Below are positions 1 to 7,579 of a DNA stretch of 64,000 nt, piece by piece; the first letter of the stretch is position 1; each line of letters opens with the position of its first letter. Both the position numbers and the translations under genes were made by a program. The notes under the pieces are model-generated. The model was not told where the DNA came from, searched no databases, and was given only the letters and a program-made list of their open reading frames with translations. Source of the DNA: Actinoplanes sp. M2I2 (GTDB lineage Bacteria; Actinomycetota; Actinomycetes; Mycobacteriales; Micromonosporaceae); the NCBI RefSeq assembly GCF_023544445.1, contig NZ_JALPVJ010000009.1:124001-188000 (forward strand). Reading direction: 5' to 3'.

Positions 1-738
1 CTCGCGCCAGCCGAGCTGCGCGCCCGGCACGGCGGCCTGGACGAACTGCTCCGGCGTGAGCGACACGGCCGGGGCCGACGGGGTGGACGGCGTGCCCGGG
101 CAGGCCTTGAGCGCGGCCGTCACGACGTACGCGTGGGAGATGTAGTTGCCGTCGGTCAGCTTGTTCCACAGCGTGGTCGAGCGGACCGTGCCGCTGACCA
201 TCGGGCCGGGCACGGAGCAGACGCCGTTCACCTTGACGCCGCTGGCGACGACGCGGCGCACCGGGGCGGTGGTCGACGGGGCGGACCGGATGTTGACCTT
301 GCCGTCGGCGCTGCGCACGGTGCCGACCTGGTAGGCGGCGCTCCTGGCCGGGGCCGGCTTGGCCTTGACCGGCTTGGCCTTGACCGCCTCGGCCTGCGGT
401 GAGGTGGTGGCGCACCGCTTGACGGTCGCGCCGCCACGGACGTACGCGTGGGTGACGTAGCCACCCGTGCTGAGCTTGTCCCACTGGGTCGTGGTGCGCA
501 CGGAGCCCCGTACGCTCTGGCCGGTGACGGCGCAGACGGCAGTGATCCTCTGGTTGTCGCGGAGCGAGCCGACCACCTGCGCGGCCAGCGAGGGCGCGGA
601 CCGCACCTTGAGCGTGGTGCGCACGTCGATCGTGGCCGGGACCGCGGCCGCGTTCGCCGCACCCGGCGCGGCCACCAGACCGGCGCCGACGGTGAACACG
701 AGCAACGGGCCGGCGAACCGGCGGGCGTACTGCCTCAT
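1..738 (-). CDS. Secreted SH3b-repeat protein, probable cell-wall hydrolase (partial, C-terminus beyond window)
   Basis: The reading frame runs open off the left edge; 246 codons are present. The start is ATG at 738. The product begins with a basic stretch (MRQYARR) and a hydrophobic signal sequence ending near AANAA (about residue 30), so it is exported. Two bacterial SH3-like repeats follow, each with the pattern LKVRSAPS / VNIRSAPS, a conserved Cys (VCAV, VCSV) and a Trp-Asp/Asn-Lys-Leu segment, joined by a Lys/Pro/Ala linker. The last visible residues (EQFVQAAVPGAQLGWRE) resemble the start of the glucosaminidase/lysozyme-type domain of actinomycete wall hydrolases, so a peptidoglycan hydrolase is likely; the catalytic part is not visible. 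SH3b domains usually bind wall peptides. Confidence 0.7.
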   Translation of the reverse strand, partial: MRQYARRFAGPLLVFTVGAGLVAAPGAANAAAVPATIDVRTTLKVRSAPSLAAQVVGSLRDNQRITAVCAVTGQSVRGSVRTTTQWDKLSTGGYVTHAYVRGGATVKRCATTSPQAEAVKAKPVKAKPAPARSAAYQVGTVRSADGKVNIRSAPSTTAPVRRVVASGVKVNGVCSVPGPMVSGTVRSTTLWNKLTDGNYISHAYVVTAALKACPGTPSTPSAPAVSLTPEQFVQAAVPGAQLGWRE

Positions 739-960
739 CTAAAACGTCTCCTTCGTAACGGGCGGCGTCGGTTACGAAGATGGCGTCGGGGCGTTGCGAG
801 GCGAGAGCGCGCACGGGTGCAGACAAGTTGCGACCGGATCCATCCGGGACGGATGTGTCGCCGGAACCTTCCTGAGACTTATGATGCGGCGCGCTTAGAA
901 ACACAGCCGGTGGGGAAAAGCGCCTAGCGCCCTGCTCAGCCCTTTCGAAGGACACCGCCC

Positions 961-1884
961 ATGACGGTCCTGGCGTCCCCCCAGCCGGCGACGGCCGCGC
1001 GTTCGCGTGCCTCCCGTCACCTGCTCGCGCCGCTGTCCGTCGCCGTGCTGGCCACGCTCGCGGTCGTCGCGCTCTACGAGGTCGCCGTGCGCAGCACGAT
1101 GGGCCAGCGGGTCGACACCCTCGTGATGCGCGGCGCCGACGTCCACCATCCCCGGGTGGTCGAGGTGCTGGAGCGCACGCTCAACGGCACCACCCTGGTC
1201 AGCCTCGTGCTGGTCTGCCTGTTCGCCGCGGTGTTCGGCGCCCTGCGCCGCCGGCTCGACCTCGCGGTCGGCGCGGCCCTGCTGGTCATCGGCGCGAACG
1301 GCACGACCCAGCTGCTCAAGACCCAACTGCCCCGGCCCGACCTGGACGGGACGGCCATGGCCAACTCCTTTCCCAGCGGCCACACCACCGCCGCCGCCTC
1401 GGTCGCGTTCGCGGTGATCCTGGTGCTGCCGCAGGCGCTGCGGGGCATGGTCGCCCTGGTCGGGTTCGGCTACGTCACCGTCATCGCCGTGGCCACGGTC
1501 TGGGCCGAATGGCACCGCCCCAGCGACACGCTGGCCGCGCTGCTGGTCACGCTGGCCTGGGGCGCGTTCGCGGTGTTCGTGATCCGGCTGCGCACGCCGG
1601 TCGAGACCCGGGCGGCCAGCCGGGTCGTCAGCATGCCGCTGCTCGTCTTCGGCGCCGTGGCCGCCGCCGCGGGCCTGCTCGGCCTGGCCGCGGTCGCCCT
1701 GTCCGAGGGAGCCATGCCCGATCTCGTCTCCGGCCGGTTCGCCTTCCTGGCCGGCTCGGCGGCGATCACCGCCGCCGCGGCCGCGGCGTTCCTCATCTGG
1801 GCCCGGATGGCCGCGGCCTACCCCGTTCCGACGTCCGCTCCGGCGCCCCCCTCGGTGCCCGACCCGATGCCCGCGAAGAAGTAG
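961..1884 (+). CDS. PAP2-family membrane phosphatase
   Basis: A 307-residue integral membrane protein of the type 2 phosphatidic acid phosphatase superfamily, which dephosphorylates lipid phosphates or undecaprenyl pyrophosphate at the membrane. The phosphatase signatures are visible: Lys120 with RP at 125-126, PSGH at 138-141, and His185 followed by Asp189 in WHRPSD. The Ser-Arg normally preceding the last motif is absent (Ala-Thr), as seen in other actinobacterial members with the WHRPSD form. Hydrophobic segments lie near 22-45, 78-94, 100-116, 145-160, 165-182, 190-208 and two at the C-terminus. The ATG at 961 follows a GAAGGA ribosome binding site. The substrate cannot be deduced. Confidence 0.85.
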   Translation: MTVLASPQPATAARSRASRHLLAPLSVAVLATLAVVALYEVAVRSTMGQRVDTLVMRGADVHHPRVVEVLERTLNGTTLVSLVLVCLFAAVFGALRRRLDLAVGAALLVIGANGTTQLLKTQLPRPDLDGTAMANSFPSGHTTAAASVAFAVILVLPQALRGMVALVGFGYVTVIAVATVWAEWHRPSDTLAALLVTLAWGAFAVFVIRLRTPVETRAASRVVSMPLLVFGAVAAAAGLLGLAAVALSEGAMPDLVSGRFAFLAGSAAITAAAAAAFLIWARMAAAYPVPTSAPAPPSVPDPMPAKK

Positions 1885-1930
1885 TCCGGTGCTCCGGCAG
1901 CCGCCGGTCGCCGCGTCAAGGGAGGCAGAA

Positions 1931-2488
1931 ATGACCGCACCCACCCCCGACAACCCGACCTCGGCCGGCGGCATCCCGCCCGGTCCGGCCGGAGTGCCCA
2001 GCCTGCCGGCACAGACCGTCGCCGGCGGCGGATCACCGACCGTCGTGGTCGGCACCTACCCCACGTACGCGCAGGCGCAGAAGGCCGTCGACACGCTGAG
2101 CGACAACAAGTTCCCGGTCGAGCGCACCGCCATCATCGGCACCGACCTGCGCCTGATCGAGAACGTGCTGGGGCGCCTGACGGTCGGTCGCGCGGCGCTC
2201 GCCGGCGCGGCCAGCGGCGCCTGGTTCGGTCTCTTCGTCGGCCTGCTGTTCGGCCTGTTCAGCGATTCCGGCTGGCTCGCCGTCATCCTGGTCTGCCTGC
2301 TGATCGGCGCGGCCTGGGGAGCCGTCTTCGGCGCGATCGCCCACGCCGCCACCGGTGGGCGCCGCGACTTCGCGTCCCGGTCCTCGATCCAGGCCGGCCA
2401 GTACGCGGTCGTCACCGACCCGGACGTGGCGGAGCAGGCGCGGTCGCTTCTCGTCTCGCTCAACTGGCAGGCTTCAGGCGCCCAGTAA
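1931..2488 (+). CDS. General stress protein 17M-like membrane protein
   Basis: 185 residues. The start is ATG at 1931, chosen because GGGAGG lies just upstream. After a Pro/Gly-rich N-terminus comes a ferredoxin-like fold segment (VVVGTYPTYAQAQKAVDTL) typical of the general stress protein 17M/YflT family, then two adjacent membrane helices rich in Gly and Ala (roughly residues 93-115 and 118-140), and a C-terminal segment (YAVVTDP) typical of these membrane-anchored actinobacterial proteins. Biochemical function is unknown. It lies 46 bp downstream of the PAP2 gene in the same direction and may share its transcript; the SigB/F gene is convergent with it. Confidence 0.7.
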   Translation: MTAPTPDNPTSAGGIPPGPAGVPSLPAQTVAGGGSPTVVVGTYPTYAQAQKAVDTLSDNKFPVERTAIIGTDLRLIENVLGRLTVGRAALAGAASGAWFGLFVGLLFGLFSDSGWLAVILVCLLIGAAWGAVFGAIAHAATGGRRDFASRSSIQAGQYAVVTDPDVAEQARSLLVSLNWQASGAQ

Positions 2489-2661
2489 GCATTCGATCAA
2501 GGGCTTCAAGCTGTCGTAGTGGGGCGGTGGGTACGGACCGTCACTCCCGTCGAGGGCCCGGGTGCGGCGAGCAGGGCGCCGGAGCGCCCAGAACGCTCAC
2601 CACACCCGGGCGACGTGAGTGAGTGGTCACGCCGAAGAGCCGCGGATCGGAGCGCGTCGGA

Positions 2662-3426
2662 TCAGAGCGCGTCGCGCAGCTCCGAGCGGAGTTTGGCCAG
2701 GGCGCGGGTCAGCAGGCGGGACACGTGCATCTGCGAGATGCCCACCTGGTCGGCGATCTGCGACTGGGTCAGGTTGCCGTAGAAGCGCAGCGTCAGGATC
2801 CTCTGCTCCCGCTCGTCCAGCCGCGCGAGAGCCGGGCCCAGCGCCACGCGGGTCTCGGCCAGCTCGAACTCGTTGTCCTCGCCGCCGAGCGTGTCGCCCA
2901 GCTCGGTGGTGCCGTCCGCGGTCACCGGCGTCGAGAGGCTGGTCGCGTTGTAGGCGCGGGCGCCCTCGAGGCCCTCCAGGACGTCTTCCTCGCTGACCCC
3001 CAGGTGGGTGGCCACGTCGGCGACTGTCGGGGAGCGGCCCAGGCTGTGGGTCAGGGTGCTGTTGGCCTCGGTGATGGCCAGGCGCAGCTCCTGCAGGCGG
3101 CGCGGCACCCGGACCGACCAGGTGCGGTCGCGGAAGTGACGCTTGATCTCACCGATGATGGTCGGGATCGCGTAACCCGCGAAATCCACCCCGCGGGAAG
3201 GGTCGAACTTGTCGACCGCCTTGATCAGGCCGACGGTCGCGGTCTGCACCAGGTCGTCGGTCGGCTCGCCCCGCCCGGAGTAGCGCTGGGCGAGGTGGCG
3301 GGCCAGCGGCAGCCACGCCTCGATGGCGCGGTCCCGCAGGCGGGGACGGTCGTGGTGGTCATCGGGCAGGGCGGCCAGGCCGGCCAGCAGATCGGCGGCG
3401 GTGCGCTCGGCGACGGACACGGTCAT
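2662..3426 (-). CDS. SigB/SigF-family RNA polymerase sigma factor
   Basis: 254 residues, the usual length of the actinobacterial SigB/F/G group of stress and development sigma factors. Region 2 is visible at about 48-100 (DDLVQTATVGLIKAVDKFD, then FAGYAIPTIIGEIKRHFRD), region 3 in the middle (SPTVADVATHLGVSEEDV), and region 4 with its helix-turn-helix at about 215-248 (LTQSQIADQVGISQMHVSRL). The ATG at 3426 follows GGAGGACCT, a strong ribosome binding site. No anti-sigma or anti-anti-sigma partner is adjacent, so its control must come from elsewhere. It is divergent from ppgK and convergent with the stress-type membrane protein upstream, which could be a target by family association only. Confidence 0.9.
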   Translation of the reverse strand: MTVSVAERTAADLLAGLAALPDDHHDRPRLRDRAIEAWLPLARHLAQRYSGRGEPTDDLVQTATVGLIKAVDKFDPSRGVDFAGYAIPTIIGEIKRHFRDRTWSVRVPRRLQELRLAITEANSTLTHSLGRSPTVADVATHLGVSEEDVLEGLEGARAYNATSLSTPVTADGTTELGDTLGGEDNEFELAETRVALGPALARLDEREQRILTLRFYGNLTQSQIADQVGISQMHVSRLLTRALAKLRSELRDAL

Positions 3427-3637
3427 CAGAGGTCCTCCAGGGGGCGGGCAGAGAGCCGTGCCCGCACGCGGCGACCGTTCAGTCCTTCAACGCTAACCGA
3501 GAAGGGGAGCCGTGACTAGCCGAAAGTACGAGTGTCACCCGGCAACCGCTGCAGCGCCCGAATCGACGACGGGATTTAATGTCGGGGCTCCGTGGTAAAC
3601 AGCGGGGCACAACCAGCACCTCAAGACGGGAAACAGA

Positions 3638-4435
3638 ATGGCCATTCTCGGCATCGACATCGGCGGCTCCGGGGTCAAGGGCGCCCCGGTCGACACCGCC
3701 AAGGGCGAGCTGCTCGCCGAGCGGTTCCGGGTGCCCACCCCGCAGCCGTCCGACGTCACCCGCGTCGTCGAGGCGGTCGCCGAGGTGGCGGCGCAGTTCG
3801 AGGGCGGCTACGACCGGGTCGGCATCACGTTCCCCGGCGTGGTGGTCGACGGGGTCACCCGCACCGCGGCCAACGTCGACAAGTCGTGGCTCGACGCCCC
3901 CGCCGCGCAGCTGTTCACCGAGCGGCTCGGCCGTCCGGTGTCCGTGCTCAACGACGCCGACGCCGCCGGGGTGGCCGAGGTGGCCTTCGGCGCGGGCCGC
4001 GACCAGACCGGCCTGATCATGATGCTCACCTTCGGCACCGGCATCGGCAGCGCGCTGTTCCTCGACGGCACGCTGATCCCGAACACCGAGTTCGGCCACC
4101 TCGAGCTCGACGGTCACGACGCCGAGCTCAAGGCCTCCGACCGCGCCCGCGAGAACGAGGACCTGAGCTGGGAGAAATGGGCCGGCCGGGTCCGCGACTA
4201 CCTGGCCCACGTCGAGATGCTGCTCTCCCCCCGGCTGTTCATCATCGGCGGCGGGGTCAGCAAGAAATCCGACCGCTTCCTGCCGCTGATCGACATCCGG
4301 ACGCCGATGGTCCCGGCCACCCTGCTCAACAACGCCGGCATCATCGGGGCGGCCCGGGTCGCCGAGATCGACGGGCGCAAGACCGCTGACGCCGGAGTGA
4401 CGCCGCACGAGGCCGGCGCGAGGGTGACGGAGTAA
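3638..4435 (+). CDS. ppgK: Polyphosphate glucokinase
   Basis: 265 residues, ROK-type sugar kinase of the polyphosphate glucokinase group, which phosphorylates glucose to glucose-6-phosphate using polyphosphate and/or ATP in the cytoplasm. The N-terminal phosphate loop GIDIGGSGVKG (residues 5-15), the catalytic Asp in LNDADAAG (Asp106), the FGTGIGSALF loop and the EFGHLELDG segment match the PpgK pattern. This is the usual actinobacterial enzyme length. ATG at 3638 follows a GACGGGA stretch. The PPOX-family gene starts 4 bp after the stop, so the two are very likely cotranscribed. Confidence 0.93.
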   Translation: MAILGIDIGGSGVKGAPVDTAKGELLAERFRVPTPQPSDVTRVVEAVAEVAAQFEGGYDRVGITFPGVVVDGVTRTAANVDKSWLDAPAAQLFTERLGRPVSVLNDADAAGVAEVAFGAGRDQTGLIMMLTFGTGIGSALFLDGTLIPNTEFGHLELDGHDAELKASDRARENEDLSWEKWAGRVRDYLAHVEMLLSPRLFIIGGGVSKKSDRFLPLIDIRTPMVPATLLNNAGIIGAARVAEIDGRKTADAGVTPHEAGARVTE

Positions 4436-4439
4436 AGCC

Positions 4440-4901
4440 ATGCCACGCACGATCGCCACCAACACCGAGGCCTCCCGCGAGGAACTGCTCGAGTTCCTGC
4501 GCCCGCGTCACAAGGCCATCCTGATGACCACCCGGCGCGACGGCCGCCCGCAGGCCTCGCCCAACACGTGCGGTGTCGACACCGAGGGCCGCATCGTGAT
4601 CTCGACCTACCCCGAGCGGGCCAAGGTCTTCAACCTGCGGCGCAACCCGCAGGTGTCGGTCTGTGTGCTCTCCGACGACTTCGGCGGCCCGTGGGTGCAG
4701 GTCGACGGTACGGCCGAGGTGCTCGACCTGCCCGAGGCGCTCGAACCCCTGGTCGAATACTTCCGGGTCATCTCGGGCGAGCACCCGAACTGGGACGAAT
4801 ACCGCACGGCGATGCGCGAGCAGGGCAAGTCCCTGATCCGCATCACCGTCGACCGCTGGGGCCCGATCGCCACCGGCGGCTTCCCGGCCCGCCTGGCTTA
4901 G
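4440..4901 (+). CDS. PPOX-class, probably F420-dependent, split-barrel oxidoreductase
   Basis: 153 residues of the pyridoxamine-5'-phosphate-oxidase-like split beta-barrel fold. The motifs LMTTRRDGRPQASPN, VISTYPERAKVFNLRRNP and VQVDGTAEVLDLPEA are typical of the actinobacterial F420-binding FDOR-B subgroup, which reduces or oxidises small molecules with coenzyme F420. The cofactor is inferred from the subgroup; flavin cannot be excluded. The start ATG lies 4 bp after the ppgK stop, indicating translational coupling. No substrate can be proposed. Confidence 0.8.
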   Translation: MPRTIATNTEASREELLEFLRPRHKAILMTTRRDGRPQASPNTCGVDTEGRIVISTYPERAKVFNLRRNPQVSVCVLSDDFGGPWVQVDGTAEVLDLPEALEPLVEYFRVISGEHPNWDEYRTAMREQGKSLIRITVDRWGPIATGGFPARLA

Positions 4902-4985
4902 GCGATTCACACGGCGGCCCCCCGACGACGAGGTCTCCGGTGGTCGGTTCGGCGACCAGGCTGAACCGCCCCTACCGGAGGCCTC

Positions 4986-5198
4986 GTGCCGACCGAGCCG
5001 TCAGTGCCGACCGAGCCGTCAGTGCCGTCCGGGCCGTCAGTGCCGTCCGGGCCGTCAGTGCCGTCCGGGCCGTCCGGGCCGTCCGGGCCGTCCGGGCCGT
5101 CCGGGCCGTCCGGGCCGTCCGGGCCGTCCGGGCCGTCAGCGAGGAATCCTGACCTGGCCGATGCCCGGCCGGCGGTTCTACAGCTCCGGTCCAGTTGA
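4986..5198 (+). CDS. Possible collagen-like (Gly-Pro-Ser)n small protein
   Basis: A GTG codon at 4986 follows GGAGG at 4977-4981 and opens a 70-codon frame: MPTEPSVPTEPSV, then PSGPSV units, then about nine Gly-Pro-Ser triplets, and a short tail ARNPDLADARP. The triplet pattern fits the collagen Gly-X-Y rule. There is no signal peptide and no recognisable domain, and the same DNA encodes other low-complexity repeats in the remaining frames (Gly-Pro-Asp on the minus strand), so this may be only a microsatellite. The good ribosome binding site is the sole argument for expression. Confidence 0.2.
   Translation: MPTEPSVPTEPSVPSGPSVPSGPSVPSGPSGPSGPSGPSGPSGPSGPSGPSARNPDLADARPAVLQLRSS
4989..5139 (+). 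repeat. 18-bp to 9-bp tandem repeat array (CCGTCCGGG units)
   Basis: Two copies of an 18-bp unit (CCGACCGAGCCGTCAGTG) are followed by two of the related unit CCGTCCGGGCCGTCAGTG and then eight perfect head-to-tail copies of the 9-mer CCGTCCGGG (5061-5132), ending in a degenerate copy. The multiple-of-three period keeps every frame open. It sits in the 373-bp gap between the PPOX gene and the membrane partner of the ECF sigma factor. Perfect copies suggest recent slippage expansion. Confidence 0.95.
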
Positions 5199-5274
5199 TC
5201 CGGTGCGCTCAGCCGCCGTCGGGGTCCTGGGCCGGCTGGCCGGGCACCGACTTGCCGCCGGGAGCGACGCCGCT

Positions 5275-6222
5275 TCAGCCTCGCCAGTCCTCGAGCCGGG
5301 CGGCCGCGCGGCCGGCCAGCTGCTTGGTGAAGTTGGCCCGGCTGGCGCCCCACCCCTCGTAGCCCCGCCCGTCGACCAGGGTGACCGCGTCGCCGACCCG
5401 GATGGCCGCGATGTACGTGTGGTTGCGGGAGCCGTTGTCGACCGGTTCGCCCTGGCCGTCGCGGGACTCGAACGAGCGGTCGATCAGGATCGACTCGTCG
5501 CCCACGCCGAGCGACCCGAGCGAGTCGAACTGCGCCTGGGAGTCGCCGACCTTGCCGGTCGGGCACACCTCCACCGCCCGCCGCAGCTCGTCCAGGTAGT
5601 TCCCGGCGCCGTCGCCGCGATAGACCGTGACGGTGTTGTAGACCGTGTCGTCGGGGACCGAGCCGGCGCCGGCCTCCGGCCCGCGGTAGAACATGCGCAC
5701 CGTGGCCCGTACGCCGACCTCGTCCTCGCTGCCGAACTTCGCCTTGGAGCAGAACTCGAGCGGCTCGAAGCGATCCTCGGAGCGGGCCACGTCGGAGATG
5801 CCGGCGTCCGCGCCCGAGAGCAACGCCCGGGCCGGGACCGACGGCGGGATCGCCGGCGGCCGGCTGGTCGGCGACGCGGAGGACGGCGTCGTCGTCGGCG
5901 GCGCCGAGGGAGAGGGCGGGGCCGAGGACGGGGTGGGCAGGCTCGGCGCCGGGTCACCGAGCGAGGCCGCGCCCGACGGCTCGCCGACGCCGGTGCTGCC
6001 GGCCGCGGTCGGCAGTACCGTCTGCCGCCCGTCGTCGCCGGCCAGGGCCCAGCCGGCGCCGATCGCCCCGACGACGAGCACCGCGGCGGCGGAGGCGGTC
6101 AGCGCGACCCGGCGGGACCCGCGACGCGCGGCCTGGCGACGCAGCTCGGGCCCGGAGAGCAGCAGGCCACGGTCGGTGTCGGTGGAGAGGGCGGCGAATC
6201 CGCGCTCGATGTCATTCGGCAT
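5275..6222 (-). CDS. Single-pass membrane protein paired with ECF sigma factor (probable anti-sigma role)
   Basis: 315 residues. A cytoplasmic N-terminus (1-38) includes a basic RRQAARRGSRR stretch, then one transmembrane helix (about 40-62, ALTASAAAVLVVGAIGAGWA), a long Pro/Ser/Thr-rich extracellular linker (about 70-125) and an extracytoplasmic C-terminal domain with two Cys (FCSK, VCPT). Its ATG overlaps the 3' end of the sigma-factor gene by 11 bp, so the two are coupled. No ZAS-type zinc anti-sigma motif is visible; a regulatory role is inferred from the arrangement, common for actinobacterial SigE-family ECF sigmas. Confidence 0.7.
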   Translation of the reverse strand: MPNDIERGFAALSTDTDRGLLLSGPELRRQAARRGSRRVALTASAAAVLVVGAIGAGWALAGDDGRQTVLPTAAGSTGVGEPSGAASLGDPAPSLPTPSSAPPSPSAPPTTTPSSASPTSRPPAIPPSVPARALLSGADAGISDVARSEDRFEPLEFCSKAKFGSEDEVGVRATVRMFYRGPEAGAGSVPDDTVYNTVTVYRGDGAGNYLDELRRAVEVCPTGKVGDSQAQFDSLGSLGVGDESILIDRSFESRDGQGEPVDNGSRNHTYIAAIRVGDAVTLVDGRGYEGWGASRANFTKQLAGRAAARLEDWRG

Positions 6223-6718
6223 TCTTGACCTCCGGCGTACGTGAACCCGGCGTGAGGATCGCGGCGAGCTCGGTGCGGCCCCGGTGCAGCCGTGCGGTCA
6301 CCGTGCCGACCGGAGCGCCGGTCTCGGCGGCGATGGCGGCCACCGGCAGATCGAAGAGGTAGTGCAGCGCGACCGCCTGCCGGATGGGCCCCGGCAGCCG
6401 GCGCAGCGCGGTCGTGAGCCAGACCGCGTCCTCGCTGGGCGGCCCGACCGGTTCGGGCGGCCCGGCGCGGCGGACGGCGGCCCGCCAGCCGCTGAGCCGG
6501 CGCCACCGGTCGGTGGCCAGACGCGTGACGGTGAGACGCAGCCACCCCTCGGGCGTCGGGTGGGCGGCGACCCTCCCCCAGTGGCGCCACGCTCTCGTGT
6601 ACGCCTCCTGCACCACATCCTGAGCCTCGGCGAGATCCCCGGTCAGCGCGTAGCCGTAGCGCAACATCCTGGCGGACGTGTCCCGGTAGAACTCGTCGAA
6701 GCTGTCCGCATCACGCAT
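6212..6718 (-). CDS. SigE-family ECF RNA polymerase sigma factor
   Basis: 168 residues from ATG at 6718, chosen because GGGGAG lies 8 nt upstream; the frame is open further upstream without a better site. Region 2 reads SFDEFYRDTSARMLRYGYALTG then AEDVVQEA-like QDVVQEAYTRAWRHW; region 4 is near the C-terminus (LPGPIRQAVALHYLFDLPV, then PVGTVTARLHRGR). This is the compact two-domain layout of ECF sigmas of the actinobacterial SigE family. It directs RNA polymerase to a small regulon in response to an envelope signal, presumably relayed by the overlapping membrane protein. The upstream 6719-6801 region must hold its promoter. Confidence 0.88.
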   Translation of the reverse strand: MRDADSFDEFYRDTSARMLRYGYALTGDLAEAQDVVQEAYTRAWRHWGRVAAHPTPEGWLRLTVTRLATDRWRRLSGWRAAVRRAGPPEPVGPPSEDAVWLTTALRRLPGPIRQAVALHYLFDLPVAAIAAETGAPVGTVTARLHRGRTELAAILTPGSRTPEVKNAE

Positions 6719-6801
6719 CCGCGAACTCCCCGTTCGTCTTCGCTTGTGCACCGGTAACGCCCGGCGCCGCAAGAATGCTGCATTCGCGCGAAGATTTCTT
6801 C

Positions 6802-6870
6802 CCGGATTCGGGCCAAGCGCCGAACCGGATTCGGGCCAGGCGCCGAATCGGGATCGGGCCAGGCGCCGAA
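6802..6870. repeat. Three tandem 23-bp repeats abutting a terminator
   Basis: Three contiguous 23-bp units (6802-6824, 6825-6847, 6848-6870), each containing a CGGGCC(A)(A/G)GCGCCGAA core. The first two differ at a single base; the third diverges in its first 6 bases. The array ends exactly where the 30-bp palindromic terminator begins. It lies upstream of the ECF sigma gene and downstream of the 6914-7486 gene. Confidence 0.9.
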
Positions 6871-6900
6871 AAGGCCGGCACCCCGCGGGGTGCCGGCCTT
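6871..6900 (-). terminator. Perfect 15-bp-arm palindrome, probable intrinsic terminator
   Basis: AAGGCCGGCACCCCG (6871-6885) is followed at once by its exact reverse complement (6886-6900). It begins 14 bp beyond the stop of the minus-strand gene at 6914-7486. There is no long U-tract, as is usual for actinobacterial terminators. Confidence 0.75.
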
Positions 6901-6913
6901 CATCACCGGGAGA

Positions 6914-7486
6914 TCAGGCGGTCTGCTCGACGTGCTCGGCGTCGAGCAGGTAGAGCAGGGTGTCGCGGTGCAGGGTGGCGATCGGCTCGAGCAGGTCGGG
7001 GTGGCGCAGCAGGACGGTCGCGTCCAGGTCACGCCGGTCGGGCTCGAGCAGGCGGCGGAACTCGGCCGGAGCCTTGCCCACGCGCGGGTAGGGCAGCGGC
7101 CGGTCCTGGGCCAGCGGCACCGCGGCGATCACCGCGTCGACGCCCCGGCGGGCCAGCTCGGGGTCGGCCAGCAGGCAGGCGGCCCAGCTGACGACGACCT
7201 CGTCGACCCAGGTGCGCCAGCCCTCCTCCTCGGCCTCCTCGTCGGCGGGCTCGCTGCCGGCCCGCCAGTCGAGCACCGCCGAGCCGCCGGGGCCGGCGAT
7301 CGCGACGAGCGCCGCGTCGACCGCGGTCGGGTAGCGCAGCCAGGCCGCCACGGTCACGGCCTGCCGGGCCTGCAGTTCCGAGAGGGTGTGCGCGATCGTG
7401 TCCGCGCTCCCCGAGGGGTAAGCACGCGACAGCCAGTGCGTGCTCGCCGCGATGACGGGCGACAGCTCGACAGACGGTCCGGCCAC
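6914..7486 (-). CDS. Hypothetical protein, Asp/Glu-rich, all-helical
   Basis: 190 residues from GTG at 7486, chosen because GGAGGAG lies about 7 nt upstream. I do not recognise the family. The sequence looks soluble and mostly alpha-helical, with acidic stretches (ADEEAEEEGW) and a Leu-rich C-terminus (LLRHPDLLEPIATLHRDTLLYLLDAEHV). No signal peptide, membrane helix or metal motif is visible. It diverges from the spermidine-synthase-like gene, the two start codons being 93 bp apart, and ends in a strong palindromic terminator. Confidence 0.65.
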   Translation of the reverse strand: MAGPSVELSPVIAASTHWLSRAYPSGSADTIAHTLSELQARQAVTVAAWLRYPTAVDAALVAIAGPGGSAVLDWRAGSEPADEEAEEEGWRTWVDEVVVSWAACLLADPELARRGVDAVIAAVPLAQDRPLPYPRVGKAPAEFRRLLEPDRRDLDATVLLRHPDLLEPIATLHRDTLLYLLDAEHVEQTA

Positions 7487-7566
7487 GTGGGTACTCCTCC
7501 GCTTCGGCGCGGCCCGGTCGGCCGCGTCACACCGGTTCTCTCGGCGGCGGGGCAGGGGTACCTGAG

Positions 7567-7572
7567 TAGGGT
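7567..7572 (+). promoter_or_regulatory. -10 element of a leaderless promoter
   Basis: TAGGGT (TANNNT class) ends 7 nt before the ATG at 7580, the spacing expected if transcription starts at the start codon. No convincing ribosome binding site precedes the ATG. Confidence 0.55.
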
Positions 7573-7579
7573 CACCAGG

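Noticed and set aside
4907..5566. Minus-strand frame encoding Gly-Pro-Asp repeats
   Set aside because: Its upstream part overlaps, in another frame, the conserved membrane protein at 5275-6222, and it has no ribosome binding site; kept only as a remark on the repeat.
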